Positions 12,501 through 27,500 of a DNA stretch of 64,000 bases are shown piece after piece (the stretch's first letter is position 1; each line of letters begins with the position of its first letter). This DNA comes from Balanoglossus misakiensis (Eukaryota > Hemichordata): positions 1,488,001-1,552,000 of the forward strand of contig CM082590.2 of assembly GCA_040954595.2 (NCBI GenBank), written 5' to 3'. The notes beneath the pieces are model-generated. The model saw only the letters and a list, made by a program, of their open reading frames with translations. It did no database searches and was not told the origin of the DNA. Position numbers and translations under genes: made by a program.

Positions 12501-15500
12501 GTCGCCTGTCTTAGGTCACCACTTCATAAGCGGTCTTGCCCGTCATTGGCACAAACAGTCTCAGGAAGTTATCTTTCAGCCTACCAATGTAGCTATTGTA
12601 ATTTCCACTTTTTGTAAGTGAAGCCTGACTGTCGCCTGTCTTAGGTCACCACTTCATAAGCGGTCTTACCCGTCATTGGCACAAACAGTCTAAGGAAGTA
12701 AGCTTTTAGCCTACCAAAGTAGCTATTATATTTTCCACTTTTTGTAAGTGAAGCCTGACTGTCGCCTGTCTTAGGTCACCACTTCATAAGCGGTCTTACC
12801 CGTCATTGGCACAAACAGTCTAAGGAAGTAAGCTTTTAGCCTACCAATGTAGCTATTATATTTTCCACTTTTTGTAAGTGAAGCCTGACTGTCGCCTGTC
12901 TTAGGTCACCACTTCATAAGAGGTCTTACCCGTCATTGGCACAAACAGTCTCAGGAAGTAAGCTTTCAGCCTACCAATGTAGCTATTGTATTTTCCACTT
13001 TTTGTAAGTGAAGCCTGACTATCGCCTGTCTTAGGTCACCACTTTATAAGCGGTCTTACCCGTCATTAGCACAAACAGTCTCAGGAAGTAAGCTTTCAGC
13101 CTACCAATGTAGCTATTATATTTTCCACTTTTTGTAAGTGAAGCCTGACTGTCACCTGTCTTAGGTCACCACTTCATAAAAGGTCTTACCCGTCATTGGC
13201 ACAAACAGTCTAAGGAAGTAAGCTTTTAGCCTACCAATGTAGCTATTATATTTTCCACTTTTTGTAACTGAAGCCTGACTGTCACCTGTCTTAGGTCACC
13301 ACTTCATAAGCGGTCTTACCCGTCATTGGCACAAACAGTCTCAGGAAGTTATCTTTCAGCCTACCAATGTAGCTATTGTAATTTCCACTTTTTGTAAGTG
13401 AAGCCTGACTGTCGCCTGTCTTAGGTCACCACTTCATAAGCGGTCTTACCCGTCATTGGCACAAACAGTCTAAGGAAGTAAGCTTTTAGCCTACCAAAGT
13501 AGCTATTATATTTTCCACTTTTTGTAAGTGAAGCCTGACTGTCGCCTGTCTTAGGTCACCACTTCATAAGCGGTCTTACCCGTCATTGGCACAAACAGTC
13601 TAAGGAAGTAAGCTTTTAGCCTACCAATGTAGCTATTATATTTTCCACTTTTTGTAAGTGAAGCCTGACTGTCGCCTGTCTTAGGTCACCACTTCATAAG
13701 AGGTCTTACCCGTCATTGGCACAAACAGTCTCAGGAAGTAAGCTTTCAGCCTACCAATGTAGCTATTGTATTTTCCACTTTTTGTAAGTGAAGCCTGACT
13801 ATCGCCTGTCTTAGGTCAACACTTCATAAGCGGTCTTACCCGTCATTGGCACAAACAGTCTCAGGAAGTAAGCTTTCAGCCTACCAATGTAGCTATTATA
13901 TTTTCCACTTTTTGTAAGTGAAGCCTGACTGTCGCCTGTCTTAGGTCACCACTTCATAAGCGGTCTTACCCGTCATTGGCACAAACAGTCTCAGGAAGTA
14001 AGCTTTCAGCCTACCCATGTAGCTATTGTATTTTCCACTTTTTGTAAGTGAAGCCTGACTGTCGCCTGTCTTAGGTCACCACTTCATAAGCGGTCTTAAC
14101 CGTCATTGGCACAAACAGTCTCAGGAAGTAAGCTTTCAGCCTTCCAATGTAGCTATTATATTTTCCACTTTTTGTAAGTGAAGCCTGACTGTCGCCTGTC
14201 TTAGGTCACCACTTCATAAGCGGTCTTACCCGTCATTGGCACAAACAGTCTCAGGAAGTAAGCTTTTAGCCTACTACATGGCACAAACAGTCTAAGGAAG
14301 TAAGCTTTTAGCCTACCAATGTAGCTATTATATTTTCCACTTTTTGTAAGTGAAGCCTGACTGTCGCCTGTCTTAGGTCACCACTTCATAAGCGGTCTTA
14401 CCCGTCATTGGCACAAACAGTCTCAGGAAGTAAGCTTTTAGCCTACTACATGGCACAAACAGTCTAAGGAAGTAAGCTTTCAGCCTACCAATGTAGCTAT
14501 TATATTTTCCACTTTTTGTAAGTGAAGCCTGACTGTCGCCTGTCTTAGGTCACCACTTCACAAGCGGTCTTACCCGTCATTGGCACAAACAGTCTAAGGA
14601 AGTAAGCTTTTAGCCTACCAATGTAGCTATTATATTTTCCACTTTTTGTAACTGAAGCCTGACTGTCACCTGTCTTAGGTCACCACTTCATAAGCGGTCT
14701 TACCCGTCATTAGCACAAACAGTCTCAGGAAGTAAGCTTTCAGCCTACCAATGTAGCTATTATATTTTCCACTTTTTGTAAGTGAAGCCTGACTGTCGCC
14801 TGTCTTAGGTCACCACTTCATAAGCAGTCTTACCCGTCATTGGCACAAACAGTCTCAGGAAGTAATCTTTCAGCCTACCAATGTAGCTATTGTATTTTCC
14901 ACTTTTTGTAAGTGAAGCCTGACTGTCACCTGTCTTAGGTCACCACTTCATAAGCGGTCTTACCCGTCATTGGCACAAACAGTCTCAGGAAGTAAGCTTT
15001 CAGCCTACCAATGTACCTATTATATTTTGCACTTTTTGTAACTGAAGCCTGACTGTCGCCTGTCTTAGGTCACCACTTCATAAGCGGTCTTACCCGTCAT
15101 TGGCACAAACAGTCTCAGGAAGTAAGCTTTCAGCCTACCAATGCAGCTATTATATTTTCCACTTTTTGTAAGTGAAGCCTGACTGTCACCTGTCTTAGGT
15201 CACCACTTCATAAAAGGTCTTACCCGTCATTGGCACAAACAGTCTCAGGAAGTAATCTTTCAGCCTACCAATGTAGCTATTGTATTTTCCACTTTTTGTA
15301 AGTGAAGCCTGACTGTCACCTGTCTTAGGTCACCACTTCATAAGCGGTCTTACCCGTCATTGGCACAAACAGTCTCAGGAAGTAAGCTTTCAGCCTACCA
15401 ATGTACCTATTATATTTTGCACTTTTTGTAACTGAAGCCTGACTGTCGCCTGTCTTAGGTCACCACTTCATAAGCGGTCTTACCCGTCATTGGCACAAAC

Positions 15501-18500
15501 AGTCTCAGGAAGTAAGCTTTCAGCCTACCAATGCAGCTATTATATTTTCCACTTTTTGTAAGTGAAGCCTGACTGTCACCTGTCTTAGGTCACCACTTCA
15601 TAAAAGGTCTTACCCGTCATTGGCACAAACAGTCTAAGGAAGTAAGCTTTTAGCCTACCAATGTAGCTATTATATTTTCCACTTTTTGTAACTGAAGCCT
15701 GACTGTCACCTGTCTTAGGTCACCACTTCATAAGCGGTCTTACCCGTCATTGGCACAAACAGTCTCAGGAAGTTATCTTTCAGCCTACCAATGTAGCTAT
15801 TGTAATTTCCAGTTTTTGTAAGTGAAGCCTGACTGTCGCCTGTCTTAGGTCACCACTTCATAAGCGGTCTTACCCGTCATTGGCACAAACAGTCTAAGGA
15901 AGTAAGCTTTTAGCCTACCAAAGTAGCTATTATATTTTCCACTTTTTGTAAGTGAAGCCTGACTGTCGCCTGTCTTAGGTCACCACTTCATAAGCGGTCT
16001 TGCCCGTCATTGGCACAAACAGTCTAAGGAAGTAAGCTTTTAGCCTACCAATGTAGCTATTATATTTTCCACTTTTTGTAAGTGAAGCCTGACTGTCGCC
16101 TGTCTTAGGTCACCACTTCATAAGAGGTCTTACCCGTCATTGGCACAAACAGTCTCAGGAAGTAAGCTTTCAGCCTACCAATGTAGCTATTGTATTTTCC
16201 ACTTTTTGTAAGTGAAGCCTGACTATCGCCTGTCTTAGGTCACCACTTTATAAGCGGTCTTACCCGTCATTGGCACAAACAGTCTCAGGAAGTAAGCTTT
16301 CAGCCTACCAATGTAGCTATTATATTTTCCACTTTTTGTAAGTGAAGCCTGACTGTCGCCTGTCTTAGGTCACCACTTCATAAGCGGTCTTACCCGTCAT
16401 TGGCACAAACAGTCTAAGGAAGTAAGCTTTTAGCCTACCAATGTAGCTATTATATTTTCCACTTTTTGTAACTGAAGCCTGACTGTCACCTGTCTTAGGT
16501 CACCACTTCATAAGCGGTCTTACCCGTCATTGGCACAAACAGTCTCAGGAAGTTATCTTTTAGCCTACCAATGTAGCTATTGTAATTTCCACTTTTTGTA
16601 AGTGAAGCCTGACTATCGCCTGTCTTAGGTCACCACTTTATAAGCGGTCTTACCCGTCATTGGCACAAACAGTCTCAGGAAGTAAGCTTTCAGCCTACCA
16701 ATGTAGCTATTATATTTTCCACTTTTTGTAAGTGAAGCCTGACTGTCGCCTGTCTTAGGTCACCACTTTATAAGCGGTCTTACCCGTCATTGGCACAAAC
16801 AGTCTCAGGAAGTAAGCTTTTAGCCTACTACATGGCACAAACAGTCTAAGGAAGTAAGCTTTTAGCCTACCAATGTAGCTATTATATTTTCCACTTTTTG
16901 TAAGTGAAGCCTGACTGTCGCCTGTCTTAGGTCACCACTTCATAAGCGGTCTTACCCGTCATTGGCACAAACAGTCTCAGGAAGTAAGCTTTTAGCCTAC
17001 TACATGGCACAAACAGTCTAAGGAAGTAAGCTTTCAGCCTACCAATGTAGCTATTATATTTTCCACTTTTTGTAAGTGAAGCCTGACTGTCGCCTGTCTT
17101 AGGTCACCACTTCACAAGCGGTCTTACCCGTCATTGGCACAAACAGTCTAAGGAAGTAAGCTTTTAGCCTACCAATGTAGCTATTATATTTTCCACTTTT
17201 TGTAACTGAAGCCTGACTGTCACCTGTCTTAGGTCACCACTTCATAAGCGGTCTTACCCGTCATTAGCACAAACAGTCTCAGGAAGTAAGCTTTCAGCCT
17301 ACCAATGTACCTATTATATTTTCCACTTTTTGTAAGTGAAGCCTGACTGTCGCCTGTCTTAGGTCACCACCTAATAAGCAGTCTTACCCGTCATTGGCAC
17401 AAACAGTCTCAGGAAGTAATCTTTCAGCCTACCAATGTAGCTATTGTATTTTTCACTTTTTGTAAGTGAAGCCTGACTGTCACCTGTCTTAGGTCACCAC
17501 TTCATAAGCGGTCTTACCCGTCATTGGCACAAACAGTCTCAGGAAGTAAGCTTTCAGCCTACCAATGTACCTATTATATTTTGCACTTTTTGTAACTGAA
17601 GCCTGACTGTCGCCTGTCTTAGGTCACCACTTCATAAGCGGTCTTACCCGTCATTGGCACAAACAGTCTCAGGAAGTAAGCTTTCAGCCTACCAATGCAG
17701 CTATTATATTTTCCACTTTTTGTAAGTGAAGCCTGACTGTCACCTGTCTTAGGTCACCACTTCATAAAAGGTCTTACCCGTCATTGGCACAAACAGTCTA
17801 AGGAAGTAAGCTTTTAGCCTACCAATGTAGCTATTATATTTTCCACTTTTTGTAACTGAAGCCTGACTGTCACCTGTCTTAGGTCACCACTTCATAAGCG
17901 GTCTTACCCGTCATTGGCACAAACAGTCTCAGGAAGTTATCTTTCAGCCTACCAATGTAGCTATTGTAATTTCCACTTTTTGTAAGTGAAGCCTGACTGT
18001 CGCCTGTCTTAGGTCACCACTTCATAAGCGGTCTTACCCGTCATTGGCACAAACAGTCTAAGGAAGTAAGCTTTTAGCCTACCAAAGTAGCTATTATATT
18101 TTCCACTTTTTGTAAGTGAAGCCTGACTGTCGCCTGTCTTAGGTCACCACTTCATAAGCGGTCTTGCCCGTCATTGGCACAAACAGTCTAAGGAAGTAAG
18201 CTTTTAGCCTACCAATGTAGCTATTATATTTTCCACTTTTTGTAAGTGAAGCCTGACTGTCGCCTGTCTTAGGTCACCACTTCATAAGAGGTCTTACCCG
18301 TCATTGGCACAAACAGTCTCAGGAAGTAAGCTTTCAGCCTACCAATGTAGCTATTATATTTTCCACTTTTTGTAAGTGAAGCCTGACTGTCGTCTGTCTT
18401 AGGTCACCACTTCATAAGCGGTCTTACCCGTCATTGGCACAAACAGTCTCAGGAAGTAAGCTTTCAGCCTACCCATGTAGCTATTGTATTTTCCACTTTT

Positions 18501-21500
18501 TGTAAGTGAAGCCTGACTGTCGCCTGTCTTAGGTCACCACTTCATAAGCGGTCTTACCCGTCATTGGCACAAACAGTCTCAGGAAGTAAGCTTTCAGCCT
18601 ACCAATGTAGCTATTATATTTTCCACTTTTTGTAAGTGAAGCCTGACTGTCGTCTGTCTTAGGTCACCACTTCATAAGCGGTCTTACCCGTCATTGGCAC
18701 AAACAGTCTCAGGAAGTAAGCTTTCAGCCTACCAATGTAGCTATTATATTTTCCACTTTTTGTAAGTGAAGCCTGACTGTCGCCTGTCTTAGGTCACCAC
18801 TTCATAAGCGGTCTTACCCGTCATTGGCACAAACAGTCTCAGGAAGTAAGCTTTTAGCCTACTACATGGCACAAACAGTCTAAGGAAGTAAGCTTTTAGC
18901 CTACCAATGTAGCTATTATATTTTCCACTTTTTGTAAGTGAAACCTGACTGTCGCCTGTCTTAGGTCACCACTTCATAAGCGGTCTTACCCGTCATTGGC
19001 ACAAACAGTCTCAGGAAGTAAGCTTTTAGCCTACTACATGGCACAAACAGTCTAAGGAAGTAAGCTTTCAGCCTACCAATGTAGCTATTATATTTTCCAC
19101 TTTTTGTAAGTGAAGCCTGACTGTCGCCTGTCTTAGGTCACCACTTCACAAGCGGTCTTACCCGTCATTGGCACAAACAGTCTAAGGAAGTAAGCTTTTA
19201 GCCTACCAATGTAGCTATTATATTTTCCACTTTTTGTAACTGAAGCCTGACTGTCACCTGTCTTAGGTCACCACTTCATAAGCGGTCTTACCCGTCATTA
19301 GCACAAACAGTCTCAGGAAGTAAGCTTTCAGCCTACCAATGTAGCTATTATATTTTCCACTTTTTGTAAGTGAAGCCTGACTGTCGCCTGTCTTAGGTCA
19401 CCACTTCATAAGCAATCTTACCCGTCATTGGCACAAACAGTCTCAGGAAGTAATCTTTCAGCCTACCAATGTAGCTATTGTATTTTCCACTTTTTGTAAG
19501 TGAAGCCTGACTGTCACCTGTCTTAGGTCACCACTTCATAAGCGGTCTTACCCGTCATTGGCACAAACAGTCTCAGGGAGTAAGCTTTCAGCCTACCAAT
19601 GTAGCTATTGTATTTTCCACTTTTTGTAAGTGAAGCCTGACTGTCGCCTGTCTTAGGTCACCACTTCATCAGCGGTCTTACCCGTCATTGGCACAAACAG
19701 TCTCAGGAAGTAAGCTTTCAGCCTACCAATGTAGCTATTATATTTTCCACTTTTTGTAAGTGAAGCCTGATTGTCGCCTGTCTTAGGTCACCACTTTATA
19801 AGAGGTCTTACCCGTCATTGGCACAAACAGTCTCAGGAAGTAAGCTTTCAGCCTACCAATGTAGCTATTATATTTTCCACTTTTTGTAAGTGAAGCCTGA
19901 CTGTCGCCTGTCTTAGGTCACCACTTCATAAGCGGTCTTACCCGTCATTGGCACAAGCAGTCTCAGGAAGTAAGCTTTCAGCAAACCAATGTAGCTATTG
20001 TATTTTCCACTTTTTGTTAGTGAAGCCTGACTGTCGCCTGTCTTAGGTCACCACTTCATAAGCGGTCTTACCCGTCATTGGCACAAACAGTCTCAGGAAG
20101 TAAGCTTTCAGCCAACCAATGTAGCTATTGTATTTTCCACTTTTTGTAAGTGAAGCCTGACTGTCGCCTGTCTTAGGTCACCACTTCATAAGCGGTCTTA
20201 CCCGTCATTGGCACAAACAGTCTCAGGAAGTAAGCTTTCAGCCTACCATTGTAGCTATTATATTTTCCACTTTTTGTAAGTGAAGCCTGACTGTCGCCTG
20301 TCTTAGGTCACCACTTCATCAGCGGTCTTACCGTCATTGGCACAAACAGTCTCAGGAAGTAAGCTTTCAGCCTACCAATGTACCTATTATATTTTGCACT
20401 TTTTGTAAGTGAAGCCTGACTGTCGCCTGTCTTAGGTCACCACTTCATAAGCGGTCTTACCCGTCATTGGCACAAACAGTCTCAGGAAGTAAGCTTTCAG
20501 CCTACCAATGTAGCTATTATATTTTCCACTTTTTGTAAGTGAAGCCTTACTGTCACCTGTCTTAGGTCACCACTTCATAAAAGGTCTTACCCGTCATTGG
20601 CACAAACAGTCTCAGGAAGTAAGCTTTCAGCCTACCAATGTAGCTATTGTATTTTCCACTTTTTGTAAGTGAAGCCTGACTGTCGCCTCTCTTAGGTCAC
20701 CACTTCATCAGCGGTCTTACCCGTCATTGGCACAAACAGACTCAGGAAGTAAGCTTTCAGCCTACCAATGTACCTATTATATTTTGCACTTTTTGTAATT
20801 GAAGCCTGACTGTCGCCTGTCTTAGGTCACCACTTCATAAGCGGTCTTACCCGTCATTGGCACAAACAGTCTCAGGAAGTAAGCTTTCAGCCTACCAATG
20901 TAGCTATTATATTTTCCACTTTTTGTAAGTGAAGCCTGACTGTCACCTGTCTTAGGTCACCACTTCATCAGCGGTCTTACCGTCATTGGCACAAACAGTC
21001 TCAGGAAGTAAGCTTTCAGCCTACCAATGTAGCTATTAAATTTTCCACTTTTTGTAGGTGAAGCCTGACTGTCGCCTGTCTTAGGTCACCACTTTATAAG
21101 CGGTCTTACCCGTCATTGGCACAAACAGTCTCAGGAAGTAAGCTTTCAGCCTACCAATGTAGCTATTATATTTTCCACTTTTTGTGAGTGAAGCCTGACT
21201 GTCGCCTGTCTTAGGTCACCACTTCATAAGCGGTCTTACCAGTCATTGGCACAAACAGTCTCAGGAAGTAAGCTTTCAGCCTACTCATATAGCTATTATA
21301 TTTTCCACTTTTCGTAAGTGAAGCCTGACTGTCGCCTGTCTTAGGTCACCACTTTATAAGAGGTCTTACCCGTCATTGGCACAAACAGTCTCAGGAAATA
21401 AGGTTTCAGCCTACAAATGTAGCTATTATATTTTCCACTTTTTGTAAGTGAAGCCTGACTGTCGCCTGTCTTAGGTCACCACTTCATAAGCGGTCTTACC

Positions 21501-24500
21501 TGTCATTGGCACAAACAGTCTCAGGAAGTAAGCTTTCAGCCTACCAATGTAGCTATTATATTTTCCACTTTTTGTAAGTGAAGCCTGACTGTCGCCTGTC
21601 TTAGGTCACCACTTCATAAGCGGTCTTACCCGTCATTGGCACAAACAGTCTCAGGAAGTAAGCTTTCAGCCTACCAATGCAGCTATTATATTTTCCACTT
21701 TTTGTAAGTGAAGCCTGACTGTCACCTGTCTTAGGTCACCACTTCATAAAAGGTCTTACCCGTCATTGGCACAAACAGTCTAAGGAAGTAAGCTTTTAGC
21801 CTACCAATGTAGCTATTATATTTTCCACTTTTTGTAACTGAAGCCTGACTGTCACCTGTCTTAGGTCACCACTTCATAAGCGGTCTTACCCGTCATTGGC
21901 ACAAACAGTCTAAGGAAGTAAGCTTTTAGCCTACCAAAGTAGCTATTATATTTTCCACTTTTTGTAAGTGAAGCCTGACTGTCGCCTGTCTTTGGTCACC
22001 ACTTCATAAGCGGTCTTACCCGTCATTGGCACAAACAGTCTAAGGAAGTAAGCTTTTAGCCTACCAATGTAGCTATTATATTTTCCACTTTTTGTAAGTG
22101 AAGCCTGACTGTCGCCTGTCTTAGGTCACCACTTCATAAGAGGTCTTACCCGTCATTGGCACAAACAGTCTCAGGAAGTAAGCTTTCAGCCTACCAATGT
22201 AGCTATTGTATTTTCCACTTTTTGTAAGTGAAGCCTGACTATCGCCTGTCTTAGGTCAGCACTTTATAAGCGGTCTTACCCGTCATTGGCACAAACAGTC
22301 TCAGGAAGTAAGCTTTCAGCCTACCAATGTAGCTATTATATTTTCCACTTTTTGTAAGTGAAGCCTGACTGTCGCCTGTCTTAGGTCACCACTTCATAAG
22401 CGGTCTTACCCGTCATTGGCACAAACAGTCTCAGGAAGTAAGCTTTCAGCCTACCCATGTAGCTATTGTATTTTCCACTTTTTGTAAGTGAAGCCTGACT
22501 GTCGCCTGTCTTAGGTCACCACTTCATAAGCGGTCTTACCCGTCATTGGCACAAACAGTCTCAGGAAGTAAGCTTTCAGCCTACCAATGTAGCTATTATA
22601 TTTTCCACTTTTTGTAAGTGAAGCCTGACTGTCGCCTGTCTTAGGTCACCATTTCATAAGCGGTCTTACCCGTCATTGGCACAAACAGTCTCAGGAAGTA
22701 AGCTTTTAGCCTACTACATGGCACAAACAGTCTAAGGAAGTAAGCTTTTAGCCTACCAATGTAGCTATTATATTTTCCACTTTTTGTAAGTGAAGCCTGA
22801 CTGTCGCCTGTCTTAGGTCACCACTTCATAAGCGGTCTTACCCGTCATTGGCACAAACAGTCTCAGGAAGTAAGCTTTTAGCCTACTACATGGCACAAAC
22901 AGTCTAAGGAAGTAAGCTTTCAGCCTACCAATGTAGCTATTATATTTTCCACTTTTTGTAAGTGAAGCCTGACTGTCGCCTGTCTTAGGTCACCACTTCA
23001 CAAGCGGTCTTACTCGTCATTGGCACAAACAGTCTAAGGAAGTAAGCTTTTAGCCTACCAATGTAGCTATTATATTTTCCACTTTTTGTAACTGAAGCCT
23101 GACTGTCACCTGTCTTAGGTCACAACTTCATAAGCGGTCTTACCCGTCATTAGCACAAACAGTCTCAGGAAGTAAGCTTTCAGCCTACCAATGTAGCTAT
23201 TATATTTTCCACTTTTTGTAAGTGAAGCCTGACTGTCGCCTGTCTTAGGTCACCACTTCATCAGCGGTCTTACCCGTCATTGGCACAAACAGTCTCAGGA
23301 AGTAAGCTTTCAGCCTACCAATGTAGCTATTATATTTTCCACTTTTTGTAAGTGAAGCCTGATTGTCGCCTGTCTTAGGTCACCACTTTATAAGAGGTCT
23401 TACCCGTCATTGGCACAAACAGTCTCAGGAAGTAAGCTTTCAGCCTACCAATGTAGCTATTATATTTTCCACTTTTTGTAAGTGAAGCCTGACTGTCGCC
23501 TGTCTTAGGTCACCACTTCATAAGCGGTCTTACCCGTCATTGGCACAAACAGTCTCAGGAAGTAAGCTTTCAGCAAACCAATGTAGCTATTGTATTTTCC
23601 ACTTTTTGTTATTGAAGCCTGACTGTCGCCTGTCTTAGGTCACCACTTCATAAGCGGTCTTACCCGTCATTGGCACAAACAGTCTCAGGAAGTAAGCTTT
23701 CAGCCAACCAATGTAGCTATTGTATTTTCCACTTTTTGTAAGTGAAGCCTGACTGTCGCCTGTCTTAGGTCACCACTTCATAAGCGGTCTTACCCGTCAT
23801 TGGCACAAACAGTCTCAGGAAGTAAGCTTTCAGCCTACCATTGTAGCTATTATATTTTCCACTTTTTGTAAGTGAAGCCTGACTGTCGCCTGTCTTAGGT
23901 CACCACTTCATCAGCGGTCTTACCCGTCATTGGCACAAACAATCTCAGGAAGTAAGGTTTCAGCCTACCAATGTAGCTATTATATTTTCCACTTTTTGTA
24001 AATGAAGCCTGACTGTCGCCTGTCTTAGGTCACCACTTCATAAGCTGTCTTACCCGTCATTGGCACAAACAGTCTCAGGAAGTAAGCTTTCAGCCTACCA
24101 ATGTAGCTATTGTATTTTCCACTTTTTGTAAGTGAAGCCTGACTGTCGCCTGTCTTAGGTCACCACTTCATAAGCGGTCTTACCCGTCATTGGCACAAAC
24201 AGTCTCAGGAAGTAAGCTTTCAGCCTACCAATGTACCTATTATATTTTGCACTTTTTGTAAGTGAAGCCTGACTGTCGCCTGTCTTAGGTCACCACTTCA
24301 TCAGCGGTCTTACCCGTCATTGGCACAAACAGACTCAGGAAGTAAGCTTTCAGCCTACCAATGTAGCTATTGTATTTTCCACTTTTTGTAAGTGAAGCCT
24401 GACTGTCGCCTGTCTTAGGTCACCACTTCATAAGCGGTCTTACCCGTCATTGGCACAAACAGTCTCAGGAAGTAAGCTTTCAGCCTACCAATGTACCTAT

Positions 24501-27500
24501 TATATTTTGCACTTTTTGTAAGTGAAGCCTGACTGTCGCCTGTCTTAGGTCACCACTTCATAAGCGGTCTTACCCGTCATTGGCACAAACAGTCTCAGGA
24601 AGTAAGCTTTCAGCCTACCAATGTAGCTATTATATTTTCCACTTTTTGTAAGTGAAGCCTGACTGTCACCTGTCTTAGGTCACCACTTCATAAAAGGTCT
24701 TACCTGTCATTGGCACAAACAGTCTCAGGAAGTAAGCTTTCAGCCTACCAATGTAGCTATTGTATTTTCCACTTTTTGTAAGTGAAGCCTGACTGTCGCC
24801 TGTCTTAGGTCACCACTTCATCAGCGGTCTTACCCGTCATTGGCACAAACAGACTCAGGAAGTAAGCTTTCAGCCTACTAATGTACCTATTATATTTTGC
24901 ACTTTTTGTCAGTGAAGCCTGAATGTCGCCTGTCTTAGGTCACCACTTCATAAGCGGTCTTACCCGTCATTGGCACAAACAGTCTCAGGAAGTAAGCTTT
25001 CAGCCTACCAATGTAGCTATTATATTTTCCACTTTTTGTAAGTGAAGCCTGACTGTCACCTGTCTTAGGTCACCACTTCATAAAAGGTCTTACCCGTCAT
25101 TGGCACAAACAGTCTCAGGAAGTAAGCTTTCAGCCTACCAATGTAGCTATTGCATTTTCCACTTTTTGTTAGTGAAGCCTGACTGTCGCCTGTCTTAGGT
25201 CACCACTTCATAAGCGGTCTTACCCGTCATTGGCACAAACAGTCTCAGGAAGTAAGCTTTCAGCCAACCAATGTAGCTATTGTATTTTCCACTTTTTGTA
25301 AGTGAAGCCTGACTGTCGCCTGTCTTAGGTCACCACTTCATAAGCGGTCTTACCCGTCATTGGCACAAACAGTCTCAGGAAGTAAGCTTTCAGCCTACCA
25401 TTGTAGCTATTATATTTTCCACTTTTTGTAAGTGAAGCCTGACTGTCGCCTGTCTTAGGTCACCACTTCATCAGCGGTCTTACCGTCATTGGCACAAACA
25501 GTCTCAGGAAGTAAGCTTTCAGCCTACCAATGTAGCTATTAAATTTTCCACTTTTTGTAAGTGAAGCCTGACTGTCGCCTGTCTTAGGTCACCACTTCAT
25601 AAGAGGTCTTACCCGTCATTGGCACAAACAATCTCAGGAAGTAAGGTTTCAGCCTACCAATGTAGCTATTATATTTTCCACTTTTTGTAAATGAAGCCTG
25701 ACTGTCGCCTGTCTTAGGTCACCACTTCATAAGCGGTCTTACCCGTCATTGGCACAAACAGTCTCAGGAAGTAAGCTTTCAGCCTACCAATGTAGCTATT
25801 GTATTTTCCACTTTTTGTAAGTGAAGCCTGACTGTCGCCTGTCTTAGGTCACCACTTCATAAGCGGTCTTACCCGTCATTGGCACAAACAGTCTCAGGAA
25901 GTAAGCTTTCAGCCTACCAATGTACCTATTATATTTTGCACTTTTTGTAAGTGAAGCCTGACTGTCGCCTGTCTTAGGTCACCACTTCATAAGCGGTCTT
26001 ACCCGTCATTGGCACAAACAGTCTCAGGAAGTAAGCTTTCAGCCTACCAATGTAGCTATTATATTTTCCACTTTTTGTAAGTGAAGCCTGACTGTCACCT
26101 GTCTTAGGTCACCACTTCATAAAAGGTCTTACCCGTCATTGGCACAAACAGTCTAAGGAAGTAAGCTTTCAGCCTACCAATGTAGCTATTGTATTTTCCA
26201 CTTTTTGTAAGTGAAGCCTGACTGTCGCCTGTCTTAGGTCACCACTTCATCAGCGGTCTTACCCGTCATTGGCACAAACAGACTCAGGAAGTAAGCTTTC
26301 AGCCTACCAATGTAGCTATTGTATTTTCCACTTTTTGTAAGTGAAGCCTGACTGTCGCCTGTCTTAGGTCACCACTTCATAAGCGGTCTTACCCGTCATT
26401 GGCACAAACAGTCTCAGGAAGTAAGCTTTCAGCCTACCAATGTACCTATTATATTTTGCACTTTTTGTAAGTGAAGCCTGACTGTCGCCTGTCTTAGGTC
26501 ACCACTTCATAAGCGGTCTTACCCGTCATTGGCACAAACAGTCTCAGGAAGTAAGCTTTCAGCCTACCAATGTAGCTATTATATTTTCCACTTTTTGTAA
26601 GTGAAGCCTGACTGTCACCTGTCTTAGGTCACCACTTCATAAAAGGTCTTACCCGTCATTGGCACAAACAGTCTCAGGAAGTAAGCTTTCAGCCTACCAA
26701 TGTAGCTATTGTATTTTCCACTTTTTGTAAGTGAAGCCTGACTGTCGCCTGTCTTAGGTCACCACTTCATCAGCGGTCTTACCCGTCATTGGCACAAACA
26801 GACTCAGGAAGTAAGCTTTCAGCCTACCAATGTACCTATTATATTTTGCACTTTTTGTAAGTGAAGCCTGAATGTCGCCTGTCTTAGGTCACCACTTCAT
26901 AAGCGGTCTTACCCGTCATTGGCACAAACAGTCTCAGGAAGTAAGCTTTCAGCCTACCAATGTAGCTATTATATTTTCCACTTTTTGTAAGTGAAGCCTG
27001 ACTGTCACCTGTCTTAGGTCACCACTTCATAAAAGGTCTTACCCGTCATTGGCACAAACAGTCTCAGGAAGTAAGCTTTCAGCCTACCAATGTAGCTATT
27101 GCATTTTCCACTTTTTGTAAGTGAAGCCTGACTGTCGCCTGTCTTAGGTCACCACTTCATCAGCGGTCTTACCCGTCATTGGCACAAACAGACTCAGGAA
27201 GTAAGCTTTCACCCTACCAATGTAGCTATTATATTTTCCACTTTTTGTAAGTGAAGCCTGATTGTCACCTGTCTTAGGTCACCACTTTATAAGCGGTCTT
27301 ACCCGTCATTGGCACAAACAGTCTCAGGAAGTAAGCTTTCAGCCTACCAATGTAGCTATTATATTTTCCATTTTTTGTGAGTGAAGCCTGACTGTCGCCT
27401 GTCTTAGGTCACCACTTCATAAGCGGTCTTACCAGTCATTGGCACAAACAGTCTCAGGAAGTAAGCTTTCAGCCTACCAATATAGTTATTATATTTTCCA

